Assembly (NCBI GenBank): GCA_019918135.1
Contig: WBZZ01005983.1
Location: 30,001 to 94,000 of the forward strand
Origin: Paulinella micropora
Taxonomy: Eukaryota > Cercozoa > Imbricatea > Euglyphida > Paulinellidae
DNA: 64,000 bases
Direction of reading: 5' to 3'
Positions 1-11,100 of this stretch are shown piece by piece. The position numbers and the translations under genes are program-made. Each line of letters opens with the position of its first letter. The stretch's first letter is position 1. Under the pieces are notes generated by a model. The model searched no databases, was not told the DNA's origin, and worked only from the letters and a program-made list of their open reading frames with translations.

Positions 1-580
1 ACACACACCACCCACCTACCCAAAACGTTTAACAACAAGCATGCATATTCACATGCAATATACATATTATACATACACATTTTTATGTGCTAATAGGTAC
101 TATTCATATACAACATACCAACATATTCACAATGATTGCATCATTTTAATGCTACCCGCGCGTAGCATCAATAAAACAAACCCAAAATGCACACAGCTTA
201 GTGAAACAACAGTGGTGAAAACATATCTTGAATAGGGGCGGGCCATGTAACACTGAATAGCGCACCACAATCACACTGCCATCTGTGTGCAGGTCAACCC
301 TATTCTGAAGCAGCTAATTGGAGTTAAGCTCAAAGATCATATCCAAGGCTTACCTCAAGGTGTTAGCAACAACGAGAGGATTCTTGAATACCTGCGACAG
401 TCCAAGATCAAAGAGGTACAAGAAGAATAACTATTATGTACGACAATCCAACAAAGGAGGCAACAGCGACGACTACATGGACAGTTACGATGATATATAT
501 CAATATGCTCATGGTGATGATTCACTAAAGACTTATCAATCAATGATTGCAAGCATGCCCTCTTGTTGATGGTTACGGAA
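1..580. other. Host DNA, no gene recognised
   Basis: AT-rich sequence with short open frames only, none resembling a known family and none with a convincing start context. I see no RNA gene. The stretch ends at an (ATT)n run that begins a cluster of retroposons. Confidence 0.5.

Positions 581-634
<54 letters not shown>
581..634. repeat. (ATT)n microsatellite
   Basis: About 18 uninterrupted ATT units directly abut a 5'-truncated SINE copy. In this window (ATT)n runs are the 3' tails of SINE and LINE copies, so this run is probably the tail of an older, unrecognised insertion. Confidence 0.9.
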
Positions 635-751
635 GGAACTGCCCTTGCGGGGGTGTCATTAGAGCTTATCGTCAATTCTTCGTACTCCCCTCACGGGTGA
701 GACGATGGAGGCGCATGTGCAGAAATGCATCAGCCATTGACAGAGAAGCAC

Positions 752-782
<31 letters not shown>
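635..782 (+). mobile_element. tRNA-derived SINE, 5'-truncated copy with (ATT)n tail
   Basis: This copy carries only the body and 3' end of the SINE seen in full at 783-1078. It has the GGAACTGCCC start of the body, the conserved GAGACGATGGAGGCGCATGT block and the terminal CCATTGACAGAGAAGCAC, followed by about ten ATT units (752-782). The tRNA-like head is missing. The three copies are clearly related by eye over about 115 bp. Confidence 0.8.
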
Positions 783-1013
783 GGACACCGTGATAGCCCA
801 GTGGTCAAGTTCTACCATCTGGGCCCTGTCGCCAGTTCGATTCCCGTCGGTGCCACCAGTATTTTCATTGAACATACCGGCCCGTCTGGAAGTGTTGGAA
901 CTGCCCGTGCGGGGGTGTCATTAGAGCCTATCGTCAATTCTTCGTACTCCCCCCACGGGTGAGACGATGGAGGCGCATGTGCAGATTTGCATCAGCCATT
1001 GACAGAGAAGCAC

Positions 1014-1078
<65 letters not shown>
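783..1078 (+). mobile_element. tRNA-derived SINE, full-length copy
   Basis: The 5' end is tRNA-like. A Pol III A box TAGCCCAGTGG sits at 794-804 and a consensus B box GTTCGATTC at 835-843, about 31 bp apart, and the tRNA-like part ends in CCA-like sequence. A body of about 165 bp follows, with a GC-rich inverted repeat (CCCGTGCGGGGG against CCCCCCACGGG). It ends CCATTGACAGAGAAGCAC and a long (ATT)n tail (1015-1078). No protein is encoded, as is normal for a SINE; movement would rely on a LINE. Confidence 0.85.
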
Positions 1079-1250
1079 GGGAGTACATAGGCCATCGGTC
1101 CTTTCCATGGGCTGATTGGTATAAAGCTCCTAGAGTAATGTTCTATGCCGTCACTTCCTTTATTCCACCGATTGGTGTGGAGACTTTCCTTATGGAATGG
1201 AGGACTGGATGCACATGGCCTTTTGGCTCAGCAATTGGCAGGAGATACAC

Positions 1251-1281
<31 letters not shown>
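1079..1281 (+). mobile_element. Unclassified segment with (ATT)n tail
   Basis: About 170 bp of non-repetitive sequence followed by (ATT)n (about 1251-1281). It differs from the SINE body and has no A or B box that I could recognise. The (ATT)n tail and position between two SINE copies suggest another short retroposon or a LINE 3' fragment. The family is unknown. Confidence 0.4.
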
Positions 1282-1286
1282 TTAAT

Positions 1287-1527
1287 CCTCACCGCGATAG
1301 CCCAGTGAGTTCAATACCAACTGGGACCAGTCGCCAGTTCGATTCCCGGTGCCAGTATTTTCAAAGTAAGTTTTCTTTGAAAGTATTGGTCTGTCGGGAA
1401 AAGTGTAGGAGCTGCCTTGCGGGGGTTGTGAGTAGAGCTTATCGTCAAATCTTCGTACTCCCCTCGCGGGTGAGACGATGGAGGCCATGTACAGAAATGT
1501 ATCAGCCATTGACAGAGAAGCACTATT

Positions 1528-1559
<32 letters not shown>

Positions 1560-1618
1560 CTTTATTATTATTATTATTATTATTATTATCATTATTATTA
1601 TTATTATTATTATTATTT
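1287..1618 (+). mobile_element. tRNA-derived SINE, third copy
   Basis: The A-box region is slightly mutated (TAGCCCAGTGAG, from 1298), while the B box GTTCGATTC at 1337-1345 is intact. The body is homologous to 783-1014, including the GAGACGATGGAGG block and terminal CCATTGACAGAGAAGCAC. The tail (1524-1618) is mixed (ATTT)n/(ATT)n, suggesting replication slippage after insertion. The copy is older than the one at 783. Confidence 0.8.
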
Positions 1619-1684
1619 TGGGGGGCACCAATACATGGTTGGGTGTCACCGCCACACGGCGGGGTTGGGGCCGTTGGCAGCTTG

Positions 1685-2465
1685 TTATGAGGGGTACATA
1701 ATCAGTGCTCCACTGATTCATGAGACGGAAACTTTTACTGAGAGAAGCTCTCTCACCACGCTCACGGCTCTTGGCTCGGGGTGGCCTCTGGTATCACTCG
1801 GGGTGCGGGGGGTGGGGGTTATCTGAGGGAGGGGGTTGGGCTCAGTGGGTCACTGGACAGGTTGGTTAACTAAACTACTGTCGGTATGAGTGGGAATGAA
1901 GGCGACAGGCTCCACACATTTCCACAAGCCTTGAAATCACTCAACTGCCACAGTAGCGACTGCCTGGACGCGGGGCTCCTGACTCACCCTCTCTCCCAGA
2001 ACCCCTCGTGCTCACTTTGCGGATGCCATGGGGATGCTCTGGCGGAGGGTCGGGACGTGTTGGGTGCATGTGACCGGGCCTGTCACTTAGTGTTCTCGGT
2101 AGATGACTCTTTTGTAGCTTCTATCGGACGCAGGGTGGCTTGCCACGACACCTCAATGATGCATAGTACGTCACGTCTCTGACCTGGTTACGGGGGCGGG
2201 TAACTGAGGCGGGTTCCTGAAGGCTGGTTACGGAAGCTATGTTATTGTTGTTGGGTTCCTGGCTGCTATGTTATTGTTGTTGGGTTCCTGGCTGCTATGT
2301 TATTGTTGTTGGGTTCCTGGCTGCTATGTTATTGTTGTTGGGTTCCTGGCTGCTATGTTATTGTTGTTGGGTTCCTGGCGGCGTACATGTTTATGCTTTT
2401 TTAAGGGTTGAGCTTTAAATAACCCCACTCGGGTCTTCTTTTATCGAGCTCACCACTCGGTGGAT
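1685..2465 (+). repeat. LINE 5'-leader unit 1 (upstream tandem copy)
   Basis: This stretch is homologous over most of its length to 2871-3490, which leads directly into the LINE ORF. Shared blocks include GGCTCTTGGCTCGGGGTGGC, CGGATGCCATGGGG, GTAGATGACTC, GACGCAGGGTGG and GGGTTGAGCTTTAAATAACC. Unit 1 differs by carrying a 29-bp tandem array near its 3' end. No long ORF is present. It is either a second 5' leader in tandem, comparable to promoter monomers known in other LINEs, or the stump of an older LINE copy. Confidence 0.6.
2236..2380 (+). repeat. 29-bp tandem array, 5 units
   Basis: Five near-perfect 29-bp units beginning GCTATGTTATTGTTGTTGGG sit inside LINE leader unit 1 and are absent from leader unit 2. 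The high identity between units points to recent expansion. Confidence 0.9.
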
Positions 2466-2695
2466 GGAGGCCTGGGGTAGACTTATACGATGTTTTTGAT
2501 GCTAGGTTCCGTCTCCAGGGATTCGACTGGCATCGCTGCTTTGCCTCACCGCACTGCCTCACCCACACATCCACGCTGGCACACTGTTTCTCCTCTTGCT
2601 CTTGTACCTATGTCGCACACAGCTATGAGCTCACGCCGATGAGTGGTTGTGACGAGGTGCACCCAGCTGGATTGCGGGCGAGCCACGGCGGCCTC

Positions 2696-2808
<113 letters not shown>

Positions 2809-3490
2809 TTGTTGCTTTGCTTTGCTTTGCTTTGGGCGAGGCCTAGCTTTCACATGGGCGGGCTGAGCCTATGAGGGGCGCACGATAAGCGTTCCATTGA
2901 TTTATGAGACGGGTCCCAATTACTGAGAGTAACTCATGTGAGTTGCTCATCATACTCATGGCTCTTGGCTCGGGGTGGCCTCTGGAATCACAAGGGGTGG
3001 GCACTGGGGGAGGGGGTTGTGTTCAGAGGGTCACCGCGAAGGATGGTCAACCAAACTACTGTCGGTCGGAGTTTGTACGAAGGCGAGAGGCCCTACACCT
3101 TACCACAAGCCTTGAAACGACTAAATGACCAAAGTAACGACGGACCGGAGCGGGGCTCCTGGCTCACCCTCTCTCTCAGCAGTCTTCGTGCTCATCCTGC
3201 GGATGCCATGGGGTTGCTCTGGCGGAGGGTTATGGGGTGGTGGGTACACGTGCACGGGCCTGTCACTCTGTGCTCTCGGTAGATGACTCACTTGCAGCGT
3301 TTATCGGACGCAGGGTGGTTTGCCACGACACCTACCTTGATGATGCACAGCGGGTCTGCCTCGTGCCTGGTTACGGATGCAGGTGAGTGTTTGTGTGTAT
3401 TCCTATACATACGTACACGTATGCTTTTTAAGGGTTGAGCTTTAAATAACCCCACCTGGGTCCTCATTTATCGAGTTTACAACTCGATCA

Positions 3491-5188
3491 ATGCGGCACC
3501 GGGGTCCCATACCACTTATGTCAGGTTCTTATGCGAAGAGCGCGGCCGCTAGTGCTGGCCCTATGGGTCAAGGCGGTAATCCTTCAGGTTTAGACGTTCC
3601 CCGTGGGAGTGCGCCTGCGGGTGGCGATGGCTACTCGGCCGGGGTGGGGTGGTCGAGTGCTCGCGTACCTGACGGGCAACCTGAATCACGTAGAGCCAGC
3701 AATCCTGCTGCATCTCGATCACCCTCCCCAACCTCGGAAGAGAAGTCACGTCCGGAAAGGTCTGGTCACGGCGTGTGGCAAGCGGTACCGCCACCGAGGA
3801 GGTGGCGGAGGAAGGTACGAAATGAGCTGGATAAGAGATGTTGCATAGTATGGGGGCTATCGCATGTCTCTCAGACAGTGGTCATGGCGCGAGAGCTCCG
3901 AATTCTCGGTCTCGGGGAAGTCGAGGTGGAATTCGCGGGCAGAGGTAGTGGGCGACATTTGCGGATTAAATGTGCGTCTTGTGAGGAGGCGGAGAAGATG
4001 GTGCGGCTGCTGCGGGAGCGTAAGTTCTTCACGGGAAAGGTTCACGTTGCGACGGGTAGGACTTTCCGGGAAAGAGAGAAGCAGCGGGCTGCACGGGGGG
4101 GTGCCCAGTATGTAGAGATGCAGAGGGAGCTTCGCAAGCAGGGATTTGGCTACTGGGTGCTCGACGTGGAAGTCGACGAGCCCCAGGGCGAAGCCTCAAG
4201 CGGTGAATCTCCCTTGGCGGAGTGGGGCGGGATGCGGGAGCTGGAGGAGCTGGGGCGGAGGGTGCAGGATGGGCCGTGGAGGGTGGCGGAGGGCTCCAGG
4301 CGGGCTCAACCGAAGCGCAGGCATCGGCATCAGCTTCGTTCTTCCCAATTTGTAAAAGGCTTCCCACTGAGGGTGGCCTCACATAATTGGCAAGGCAAAG
4401 TGGGTGCGGATAGCCCAGGCTTTGGGGAATGGCCGGAGCACTACAAGGAGCGAGGCTGGGTGATCGTCGGAGTCCAGGAGCACAACCTATCGTCGCAGAA
4501 GGTGGAGAAGCTCCAAGTCGACGGCTTCGCAGTCCTCGGCAAAGCGGCTGCAACTGGTGCGGGCTCGCGTCTCTTGGGGGGAGTCTTGACGTTGGTGGCC
4601 AACTATCTGGCACCGTGCGCTACCATTGTACAGGCGCCTGTTCCACACCCACAGCAATTGTGGGTGAGGCTGTCGTCTGGGAGCGCGACGGCGTCGGATG
4701 TGTTCGTCGGCAACGGCTACTTCCCCCAAGAAAATCAACGAGAGGAATCTATTGCAGCCTATGAGGCGTGGCAGGCGGCCGTCTCCTACTTCGCCACCAA
4801 AGGTCATGTGGTTACGGTTGGTGATGCTAATGCTAAGCTGGGGCCCGCCAGAATAGCGCGGGAGGAGGGAGTGGTGGGCCTCTTTGGCGAGATAGATGGG
4901 AGGGGTAGAGGGGTTAGGAGTGAGAATGGTGAGTTGCTGGCTGCGATGCTTGTTGCCACGGGGTTGCGCAATCTCAGTGGGTTTTCGCAACCACGGGGGG
5001 ACAAATATTGGTGGTCTAGGCAGGAAAATGTAGGTGGACGAAGGCATCTACTGGATTACATCTGCGTCTCTTCCGAGCTGGCGGAGGAGGCAAGCTTCGG
5101 CGTCGACGAGGTAGACCTTGATACCGACCACAAAGCTGTGTGGGCGGAACTGGTCTGGGGGGACAGCCACCCCCCAAAAAGCAGGTAA
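3491..5188 (+). CDS. LINE ORF, N-terminal part with endonuclease domain (frameshifted at its end)
   Basis: 565 codons opening at ATG 3491, immediately after the leader. Residues 1-290 are basic and unlike anything I recognise, with an arginine-rich stretch. Residues 290-560 are an exonuclease/endonuclease/phosphatase fold, readable from ASHNWQGKVG, VQEHNL, GNGYFP and GDANAKLG to the terminal catalytic DTDHKAVWAEL. The domain nicks target DNA to prime reverse transcription. The frame runs out just past this domain in a C-rich run (GCCACCCCCC, about 5165), and the protein continues in another frame from about 5140. The break may be mutation or a sequencing error. Confidence 0.8.
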   Translation: MRHRGPIPLMSGSYAKSAAASAGPMGQGGNPSGLDVPRGSAPAGGDGYSAGVGWSSARVPDGQPESRRASNPAASRSPSPTSEEKSRPERSGHGVWQAVPPPRRWRRKVRNELDKRCCIVWGLSHVSQTVVMARELRILGLGEVEVEFAGRGSGRHLRIKCASCEEAEKMVRLLRERKFFTGKVHVATGRTFREREKQRAARGGAQYVEMQRELRKQGFGYWVLDVEVDEPQGEASSGESPLAEWGGMRELEELGRRVQDGPWRVAEGSRRAQPKRRHRHQLRSSQFVKGFPLRVASHNWQGKVGADSPGFGEWPEHYKERGWVIVGVQEHNLSSQKVEKLQVDGFAVLGKAAATGAGSRLLGGVLTLVANYLAPCATIVQAPVPHPQQLWVRLSSGSATASDVFVGNGYFPQENQREESIAAYEAWQAAVSYFATKGHVVTVGDANAKLGPARIAREEGVVGLFGEIDGRGRGVRSENGELLAAMLVATGLRNLSGFSQPRGDKYWWSRQENVGGRRHLLDYICVSSELAEEASFGVDEVDLDTDHKAVWAELVWGDSHPPKSR

Positions 5189-6573
5189 AGAGGTACAAAG
5201 CATTCAAGGCAGAGCGCTTGATAGGCAGGGTAGTTGAGGGTAAGGAGAGTGAGCTGTCTAAGCTTAGGTTGAAGTACGACGAGGCCTTTGCAGCTGGTAT
5301 ATCGGGGCTGTTGCCAGATGGCCTCCCAGATCTATCAGCAGTGGAGGACCCGGATGAGCTTCAGCAGGAGGTAGATAGGGTCGCTAGCTTAGTGGTCCGA
5401 GCTTTCACGGGCGCAGCCGTGAAGGTCTTGGGAGTTCGGGTGATTAGGCCAGGGTTTACTAATGCATGGTTTGATGAGAGTCTTAGGGAAGCGATTGCGC
5501 GACGGAGAGAGGCATACGGCCTCTGGCGAAGGAATGAGGCCAACCGAGAGGCCTGGCAAAGATATAAAGAAGCGAGGAAGGCGGTCAGAAGGTTATGCAA
5601 GGAGAAGAAGGAGCAAGCGTGGAAGCGGGTCCAGAATGACACCGCTGCCAACTTCAGGAGCGCTACCATGGCCACGTACTGGAAGCTGTCAAAGCGTTTG
5701 GGCGGGGTTCGGCGGTCGAACGCTTCTGCTCCTGTTCGGAAGCCCGATGGCACTCTGGCATGCACACTCCGGGAAAAACTACAAGAATGGGAAGAATACC
5801 GCTGACGTATGGTGGTCCCCAAAGAAAACCAGTTTTTGGAGGATGCATGTGTAGAGGAAGTCGGTTCTGATGAGGAAGCAGCGCGGATTGAGCCCGAGCG
5901 GAAGGCCCGCGAAACCTTCCAGTATAACGACAACCTGCGCGACCAATTCGAGGCCATGGCGCAAGCCGAGGAGATCCGGACTGAGACGGGCCCGCTGGAC
6001 TATGATTACACCGAGAAGGAAGTGGAGCTCTGCCAGGAAAATCTCCAGAATCACAAAGCGTGCTCACCGGATAAGATCAAGAACGAGATGCTCAAGTACG
6101 GAGGCACGCGGATTGTGAGCTTTCTGGTGCGCTTCTTCAACTGGTTGAAATCGTGCGAATACACCCCCAGCGACTGGGGCAAAGCGATTATCGTCAACAT
6201 CCCAAAAGGAGGCGACCCAACCGATCCGGAAAATTGGAGAGACATCGCGATTCTGAGCTGTCTGGGTAAGATGTATCTGTCCCTTATGGCGGCGAGGCTT
6301 ACGGCTTTCATCGATCAGCCGGGCAGGCTTCGCCCAGAGCAGGGTGGGTTCCGGCCAAAACGTAGTACGGGGGACCAGATTTTTGTCCTTAAGGAGCGTC
6401 TGCGCCTTAGACAACAAGCTGGCCTCCGTTCTTTCGTTTTGTTCGTGGATCTGAGAAAGGCATTCCCTACGGTTTGGCGGGCCGGGTTGTTTCAGAGGCT
6501 AACCCAGATGGGGGTACAGGGCAAGTTCTATCGCATTCTGCGGCGTTTTTACCGAAGTCATCGCGAGTGCTAG
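5140..6573 (+). pseudogene. LINE ORF, linker and first half of reverse transcriptase
   Basis: Continues the LINE protein in a new frame. A single in-frame TGA at about 5803-5805 splits it, after which it stays in the same frame to 6573. The first 220 residues are a basic linker. RT begins around 5930, with readable fingers/palm blocks: CSPDKIKNEML, AIIVNIPKGG, WRDIAILSCLGKMYL, the QGGFRPKRST block and palm motif A LFVDLRKAFPTVW, whose Asp is catalytic. The frame shifts at about 6550, just before the QGSPLSPSLF motif. Confidence 0.8.
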
Positions 6574-6983
6574 TCGATGGCGAACTCACTGGTGAAGTGC
6601 TGGAAGAGATGGGAGTTCAGCAAGGGTCGCCGTTGTCACCGTCGCTGTTCAACGTCTTCATGGATGAGCTAACGGTCCGAATCGCGAAAGAGTTGGAGAT
6701 CGAGGACCTCAACCGCATCGAAGACATACGGACCCTGCTTTACGCCGACGACGTTGCGGTAATTGCGCATAGTGTCACGGAGCTTCAACAGATTGTAAAT
6801 GTCGTGGCGACATTCGTGGAGGACTATCGGCTTGAAATCAACCTGAAACCGGGCAAGACGGAAGTCATGCCGATTTACGGGCACGCCAAGTCAAAAAAGT
6901 CGCCCCCATGCGTGAGGTTCCGGGGCAAGGTTCTCAACGTCACCGACCACTACAACTCTGCTCACGGACACCCTCTCCGATAA
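6474..6983 (+). pseudogene. LINE ORF, second half of reverse transcriptase palm
   Basis: Homology resumes near 6560 in this frame with VLVDGELTGE, then motif B GVQQGSPLSPSLFNVFMDEL and catalytic motif C YADD (codons 6741-6752), followed by INLKPGKTEVM. The part upstream of about 6555 is only a frame shadow. The frame is lost again at about 6950 and the protein continues in the frame read from 7081. Confidence 0.8.
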
Positions 6984-8388
6984 ACCGCAAGCGAAGCGGG
7001 CGGCGGAAATCACTGTAGCGGGAACGGCTGCCTGCTACCCCCTCTGGATTGCCCATGAAGTTCCAGCGCGTCTTCGGCTGATGAATTGGCAGCAAATGGT
7101 TGGCGCAAAGTTGCTTTACGCATCGGCTTTTTGGGATCTGCCAGGCGCCAACAAGCTGAGTAAGCTGGAGGGCGCGTTGGTAGCGCCCCTGCGGGTCATC
7201 TTGGGTGTTGGTACGCGCACAAGCGGCTGCATCACCAGGGGTTTAGGCCGCACGCCGAGTTTTAGCATCCTTGCCAAGGCGGCCCGGCTTCGGTTCCTAG
7301 GGCGCATCGAGTTACTGGGCAACACAGCGCTAACACGCAGGCTTTACAACACGGGTCGGTGCAAATGGAAGGAAGATACGGAAAATTTGATCTTAGCAGA
7401 TCACAGGCTGCGGGAGGGCTTGGATGCGCTCAAGCGGGTCGTGAACGAAGATGGCACGGTAGATGATAAGGACTGGCGGGCCGCTCTGGCGAACTGGAAC
7501 GAGGTGGTAAAGCAATGGTCTGTCCGGCAGGAAGTAGCTGGCTGGGAGCGGCAGGCTAAGCCCTCTGATGGGCTTAGGGTGCTGCTTAGCCAGATGTCTT
7601 CCCGCTCTGCTTTCCCACGTTGGCGGGCGCTGGAGGGGGGAAGTCACAACCTTATCAGAAGGCGATTGTTGAGCTGCAACAATCGCCTTCGCCTCTACCG
7701 ATCCAAATTTGGCTCATGCTCGCCGGACTGCTCAAGCTGTTTCGCCTTGTGTGGCACTGAGGTTAACGAGTCGTTACGTCACTTCCTGCTGCATTGCCCA
7801 ACGTTTGCGAGCTCTCGTGAGGCACTGTTTAAGTTTATCGATGAGGCGCAAGCCCGGCAGCCCCTCATGCTGAATCGAGGAGGGCTTTATCACAGGGAAC
7901 TGCGGGAGGCAGAGGAGGAGATGAGGCTCTTCAAAGAGGAATGGCTGAAGGGGGAGGATGAAAAGATGGCGGCGATGCTCGGCGTTTTGTTTATCCCTGT
8001 CCCAGAAGAGGTGGAGGAGTTAGGAAGGTTTGTTGCCACCATCTGGAAGGAGTGGGAGGAGTTGGAGGCGCAGACCAGGGAGGCAGAGGGGGCGGAGGAG
8101 GAGGAGGAGGTGATCGACCTCACGGTCGTTCAGGAGGTGGGTAGAAGGAGGGGAAGGCCTAGTCAGGTAGAATGTCTGGCTAGATCTGTTGTAGGTGGAG
8201 GTCAGCGCAGCGTCGCGGACTTCTTCTCGGCAGATAACTCCTCTCACTCCTTGCACCCACTTGCACATGCACAGCACGCTCATTTGCACATTGCACTGCC
8301 AGTCGAGTCTTTGGAGCGGAGCCGCGTCACCGAACGGTCCCGTGCTACCAATGGAGGCATATGTCCGACAGGATCAAAGGCCAATTGA
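6960..8388 (+). CDS. LINE ORF, C-terminal region with Cys/His motif
   Basis: The frame is open from about 6960, with an internal ATG at 7081, and encodes the thumb and C-terminal region. The motif CSSCFALCGTEVNESLRHF, followed by LLHCP, is the Cys/His zinc-binding motif usual near the C-terminus of LINE proteins; it is thought to bind template RNA. A Glu-rich tail and a basic end follow. The stop lies 12 bp before the (ATT)n tail, so the 3' UTR is very short. Confidence 0.75.
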
Positions 8389-8398
8389 CTGATAAGTC

Positions 8399-8399
<1 letters not shown>

Positions 8400-8461
<62 letters not shown>
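8400..8461 (+). repeat. (ATT)n 3' tail of the LINE
   Basis: About 20 TTA/ATT units start directly after CCAATTGACTGATAAGTC. The SINE copies at 635-1618 carry the same tail type and a similar pre-tail sequence. Confidence 0.9.
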
Positions 8462-8710
8462 CATTCTTCTTGTGTAGTAAGTCAATCGCTGGCAGATGGA
8501 CACTAGTGACACTGCATACGATGTCAAAACGGAAATGTTCTTTATTTTGTTTACTTTGTTTCTTCCATTTTTATTTTTTTCATTTTCTTCATTTTCTTTA
8601 TTTTTTTATTTATTTGTTTAATGTATTTTATTCATGATAAGTTTGTTTATTTCTCGTTACGTGTAAGTTAGTTATCACCACGGTTAATTCAATACATTAG
8701 CATTAAGTTT
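8462..8710. other. AT-rich host spacer
   Basis: T-rich sequence without an ORF, RNA gene or repeat that I recognise. It may contain a target-site duplication of the LINE, but the AT-rich context makes any short match unconvincing. Confidence 0.4.
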
Positions 8711-8952
8711 AGTTGTCTTGCCTAGAATAACCAAGGTTGTTTTACAAGTGCAAGAAGTCGCAGTGGAATCAGAAATCAGAAATCAGAAAACAGTTTCAAG
8801 TTTTTGTTTTTTTCTGTACAAATTTCCCCGCCCGCAGTTGTCTTGCCTAGAATAATCAAGTTTGTTTTATAAGTGCACCAAGTTGCAGTGGAATCAGAAA
8901 TCAGACATCAGAAAACAGTTTTTTTGTCTGGTACAAATTTCCCCGCCCGCCA
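8711..8952 (+). repeat. Tandem duplication of an approximately 120-bp unit
   Basis: Unit 1 (8711-8835) and unit 2 (8836-8952) both run from AGTTGTCTTGCCTAGAATAA through CAGTGGAATCAGAAATCAGA to ACAAATTTCCCCGCCCGC. They differ by scattered substitutions and small indels. No coding potential. Confidence 0.85.
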
Positions 8953-9040
8953 CGCAGTGTCAACAAATTTGAGCCCAACGCAAAAAAATAATTTTGCGAA
9001 GGGTGCGGTGGCGGGTGGCACGTGGAACTTCCCGCTAACA

Positions 9041-9096
9041 GCCAAATGTGCACGACCAGCTCCCCAAAATCACCGGGTTAGCGGCCCAAACCTCCC
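9041..9096 (+). repeat. Dispersed repeat block, copy 1
   Basis: About 45 bp including TGTGCACGACC, CCAAAATC, CCGGGTTAGCGGCC. A second copy lies at 10720-10770. The surroundings are unrelated simple repeats, so this is a conserved interspersed fragment rather than chance. Confidence 0.6.
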
Positions 9097-9269
9097 CTAC
9101 AGCTGTCCTGCCAGGGGAAAAAAAGCCTACCCTTATCAGTCTTACCTACCTTCTCCTACCTACGTGCCTACCATGAAAGTAAACGAAAGATCTAACGAAT
9201 TCAATCCACTCATCTCTACCTTACTGATTCATTCTCGTTCCCTACTCTCTTTCTGCTTAGTTACACCTG

Positions 9270-10180
9270 CTTCCACAGCTGCCACAGCTGCTACTGCTGC
9301 TTGTGCTAGTGTTACTGCTGTTACTCTGCTGCTGCTGCTGCAACTACTGCTGCGGCTGCTAGTTAAATAGTAGTTGGAGTAGGAGGAGGAAAGTAACAAG
9401 ACGAGGATTAGGAAGTTGAAGTAAGAGGAGGAAAGTGGCAAGACGAGGAGTAGGAAGAAGAAGTAGGAGCCTCGGATGAATAGGAAAGAGTAGAAAAGAG
9501 GTGGAGGAATAGGAGGACGAGGAAGAAGAGGAATCCTTGAAGAAGAGTAGGAGAAAGTAGGAAGACGAGGAGTGAAAGGAAGAGAAAAGAAGAAGGAGGA
9601 ATAGGTAAAAGGAAAGAGGAGAAGTAAGAGGTGGAGGAATAGGATGAGGAGGAAGAGTGAGGACTAGGAAGAGAAGGAGAAGGGGTACGAGTAGGAGTAA
9701 GAGGAGGAGGAAAAGGAATAGAAAGAGGAGGCAAAAGAGAGATCGAGAGAGAGGGAGAGAGAGAGAGAGAGAGGAGAGGAGAGGAGTAGGAAGAGCGGGA
9801 GCAGTAGGAGTAGTTGGAGGAGCAGGAGTAGGAGGAGAAAAAAAATATGAATAAAGGTGGTAGTAGGAGGGCAGCAATAGCAGCAGCTACTACACCTACT
9901 ACACCTACTCCTGCTCCTACTCTTACTCCTGCTCCTACTCTTACTCCTACTCCAACTCCAACGCCAACAAGTCCTATGCCTATACCTTCTCATACTAGTC
10001 CTACTCCTAATCACGCTTGTACTGCTCTTATTCTTATTCCTACTACTACAGCTACTCGATAGACTAGTGCTGCTTTTGCTATGCTGCTGCTGCTGCTACT
10101 GCAAGCTGTTGCTGCTGCTACTGCAAGCTGTTGCTGCTGCTGCTGTTGCTTCTGTGCTGCTGCCGCTATATCTGCTGCGG

Positions 10181-10248
<68 letters not shown>

Positions 10249-10545
10249 GATACTACTACTACTGCTACTGCTACTACTGCTGCTGCTGCTACTGCTGCTA
10301 CTGCAAGCTGCTGCTGGTGGTGCTGCTGTTGCTTCTGTGCTGCTGCCTAGTGCTGCTGCTGCTGCTGCCACTATATCTGTTGCGGCTGCTACTACTGCTG
10401 CTGCTACTTGTGCTGCTGTTGTTGTTCTATTGTTGCTGGTGTTACTGCCGCTGCAGCTATTACTTGCAGCAGAAAATGGTTGTAGCAGCAACAGCACTAA
10501 CAGTAGCAGCCGTAATATTAGTGTTCTCTAAAATATATGTGTCCT
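9270..10545. repeat. Trinucleotide-rich low-complexity tract
   Basis: A series of blocks: (CTG/CTA)-like at 9270-9365, purine-rich GGA/AGTAGG at 9360-9845, (CTA/CTC)-like at 9885-10060, and (CTG)n/(CTA)n at 10075-10480 with a pure ACT run at about 10183-10247. All long open frames here on both strands (poly-Leu, poly-Ser, poly-Thr, poly-Ala) are products of the repeat and are not annotated as genes. Confidence 0.85.
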
Positions 10546-10719
10546 TTCCTATCCATCTCCCTTTCAAATTCTGAGGTGGGCGCTTGCCAAGGTAAGTCGA
10601 TAGGAAGGTCGGTGGGTTGGTAGGTAGACAGGCTGGCAGGCAGATAGGTTGGTAAGCAGGTCGGTCCCAATGCACGCAAGGTTCGGTAACATAACATTAC
10701 TTTCACTCCAAATATTCCC

Positions 10720-10770
10720 TTGTGCACGATTAGCGCGCCAAAATCGCCGGGTCAGCGGCCAAACGACATT
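10720..10770 (+). repeat. Dispersed repeat block, copy 2
   Basis: Matches 9041-9096 through TGTGCACGATTAGC, CCAAAATCGCCGGGT and CAGCGGCC. Present just upstream of a poly(C)/(G) region. Confidence 0.6.
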
Positions 10771-10861
10771 TTTTTTTCGCTCGTCGTGATTTTTTTTCCC
10801 CGACACCATTTGCCCCCTCCCGGGCTTTGCCCAAAAATCATGGAATAAATTTTTTCTCCCC

Positions 10862-11053
10862 GCCCCCCCCCCCCCCCCCCCCATCCCGGGGGGGGGGGCT
10901 GGGAGAATTTGGGTGATTTTTCCGCCCCGCCCCCCCCCCTCCTCCCGATTTTCGAGGTAGATAGGTAGATAGGTAGGTAGGTAGGTAGGTAGGTAGATAG
11001 ATAGATAGATAGATAGATAGGTAGGTAGGTAGGTAGGTAGGTAGGTAGGTAGG

Positions 11054-11100
<47 letters not shown>
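10862..11100. repeat. Poly(C)/(G) runs followed by (GTAG)n/(ATAG)n
   Basis: Runs of C (10862-10882) and G (10888-10897), then C again, with a potential to fold into G-quadruplex structure on one strand. They are followed by alternating blocks of GTAG and ATAG tetranucleotides (about 10957-11100). The Tyr/Leu/Ser-rich frames over it are repeat artefacts. Confidence 0.85.

Larger units (their letters stand above)
2871..8461 (+). mobile_element. LINE (non-LTR retrotransposon), APE-type, decayed full-length copy
   Basis: In order: a leader of about 620 bp (2871-3490), a coding region of about 4.9 kb with an apurinic-type endonuclease then reverse transcriptase then a C-terminal Cys/His motif, a short 3' UTR, and an (ATT)n tail of about 60 bp (8400-8461). 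Endonuclease-RT order and absence of LTRs, integrase and RNase H place it among APE-type LINEs; the clade is not assigned. The reading frame breaks at about 5165, 5804, 6550 and 6950, so this copy is not functional. The last 40 bp resemble the SINE 3' end. Confidence 0.85.

Noticed and set aside
783..850. A genuine tRNA gene
   Set aside because: A and B boxes are present, but no clean acceptor or anticodon stem folds by eye, and the sequence continues into a repeated SINE body with an (ATT)n tail.
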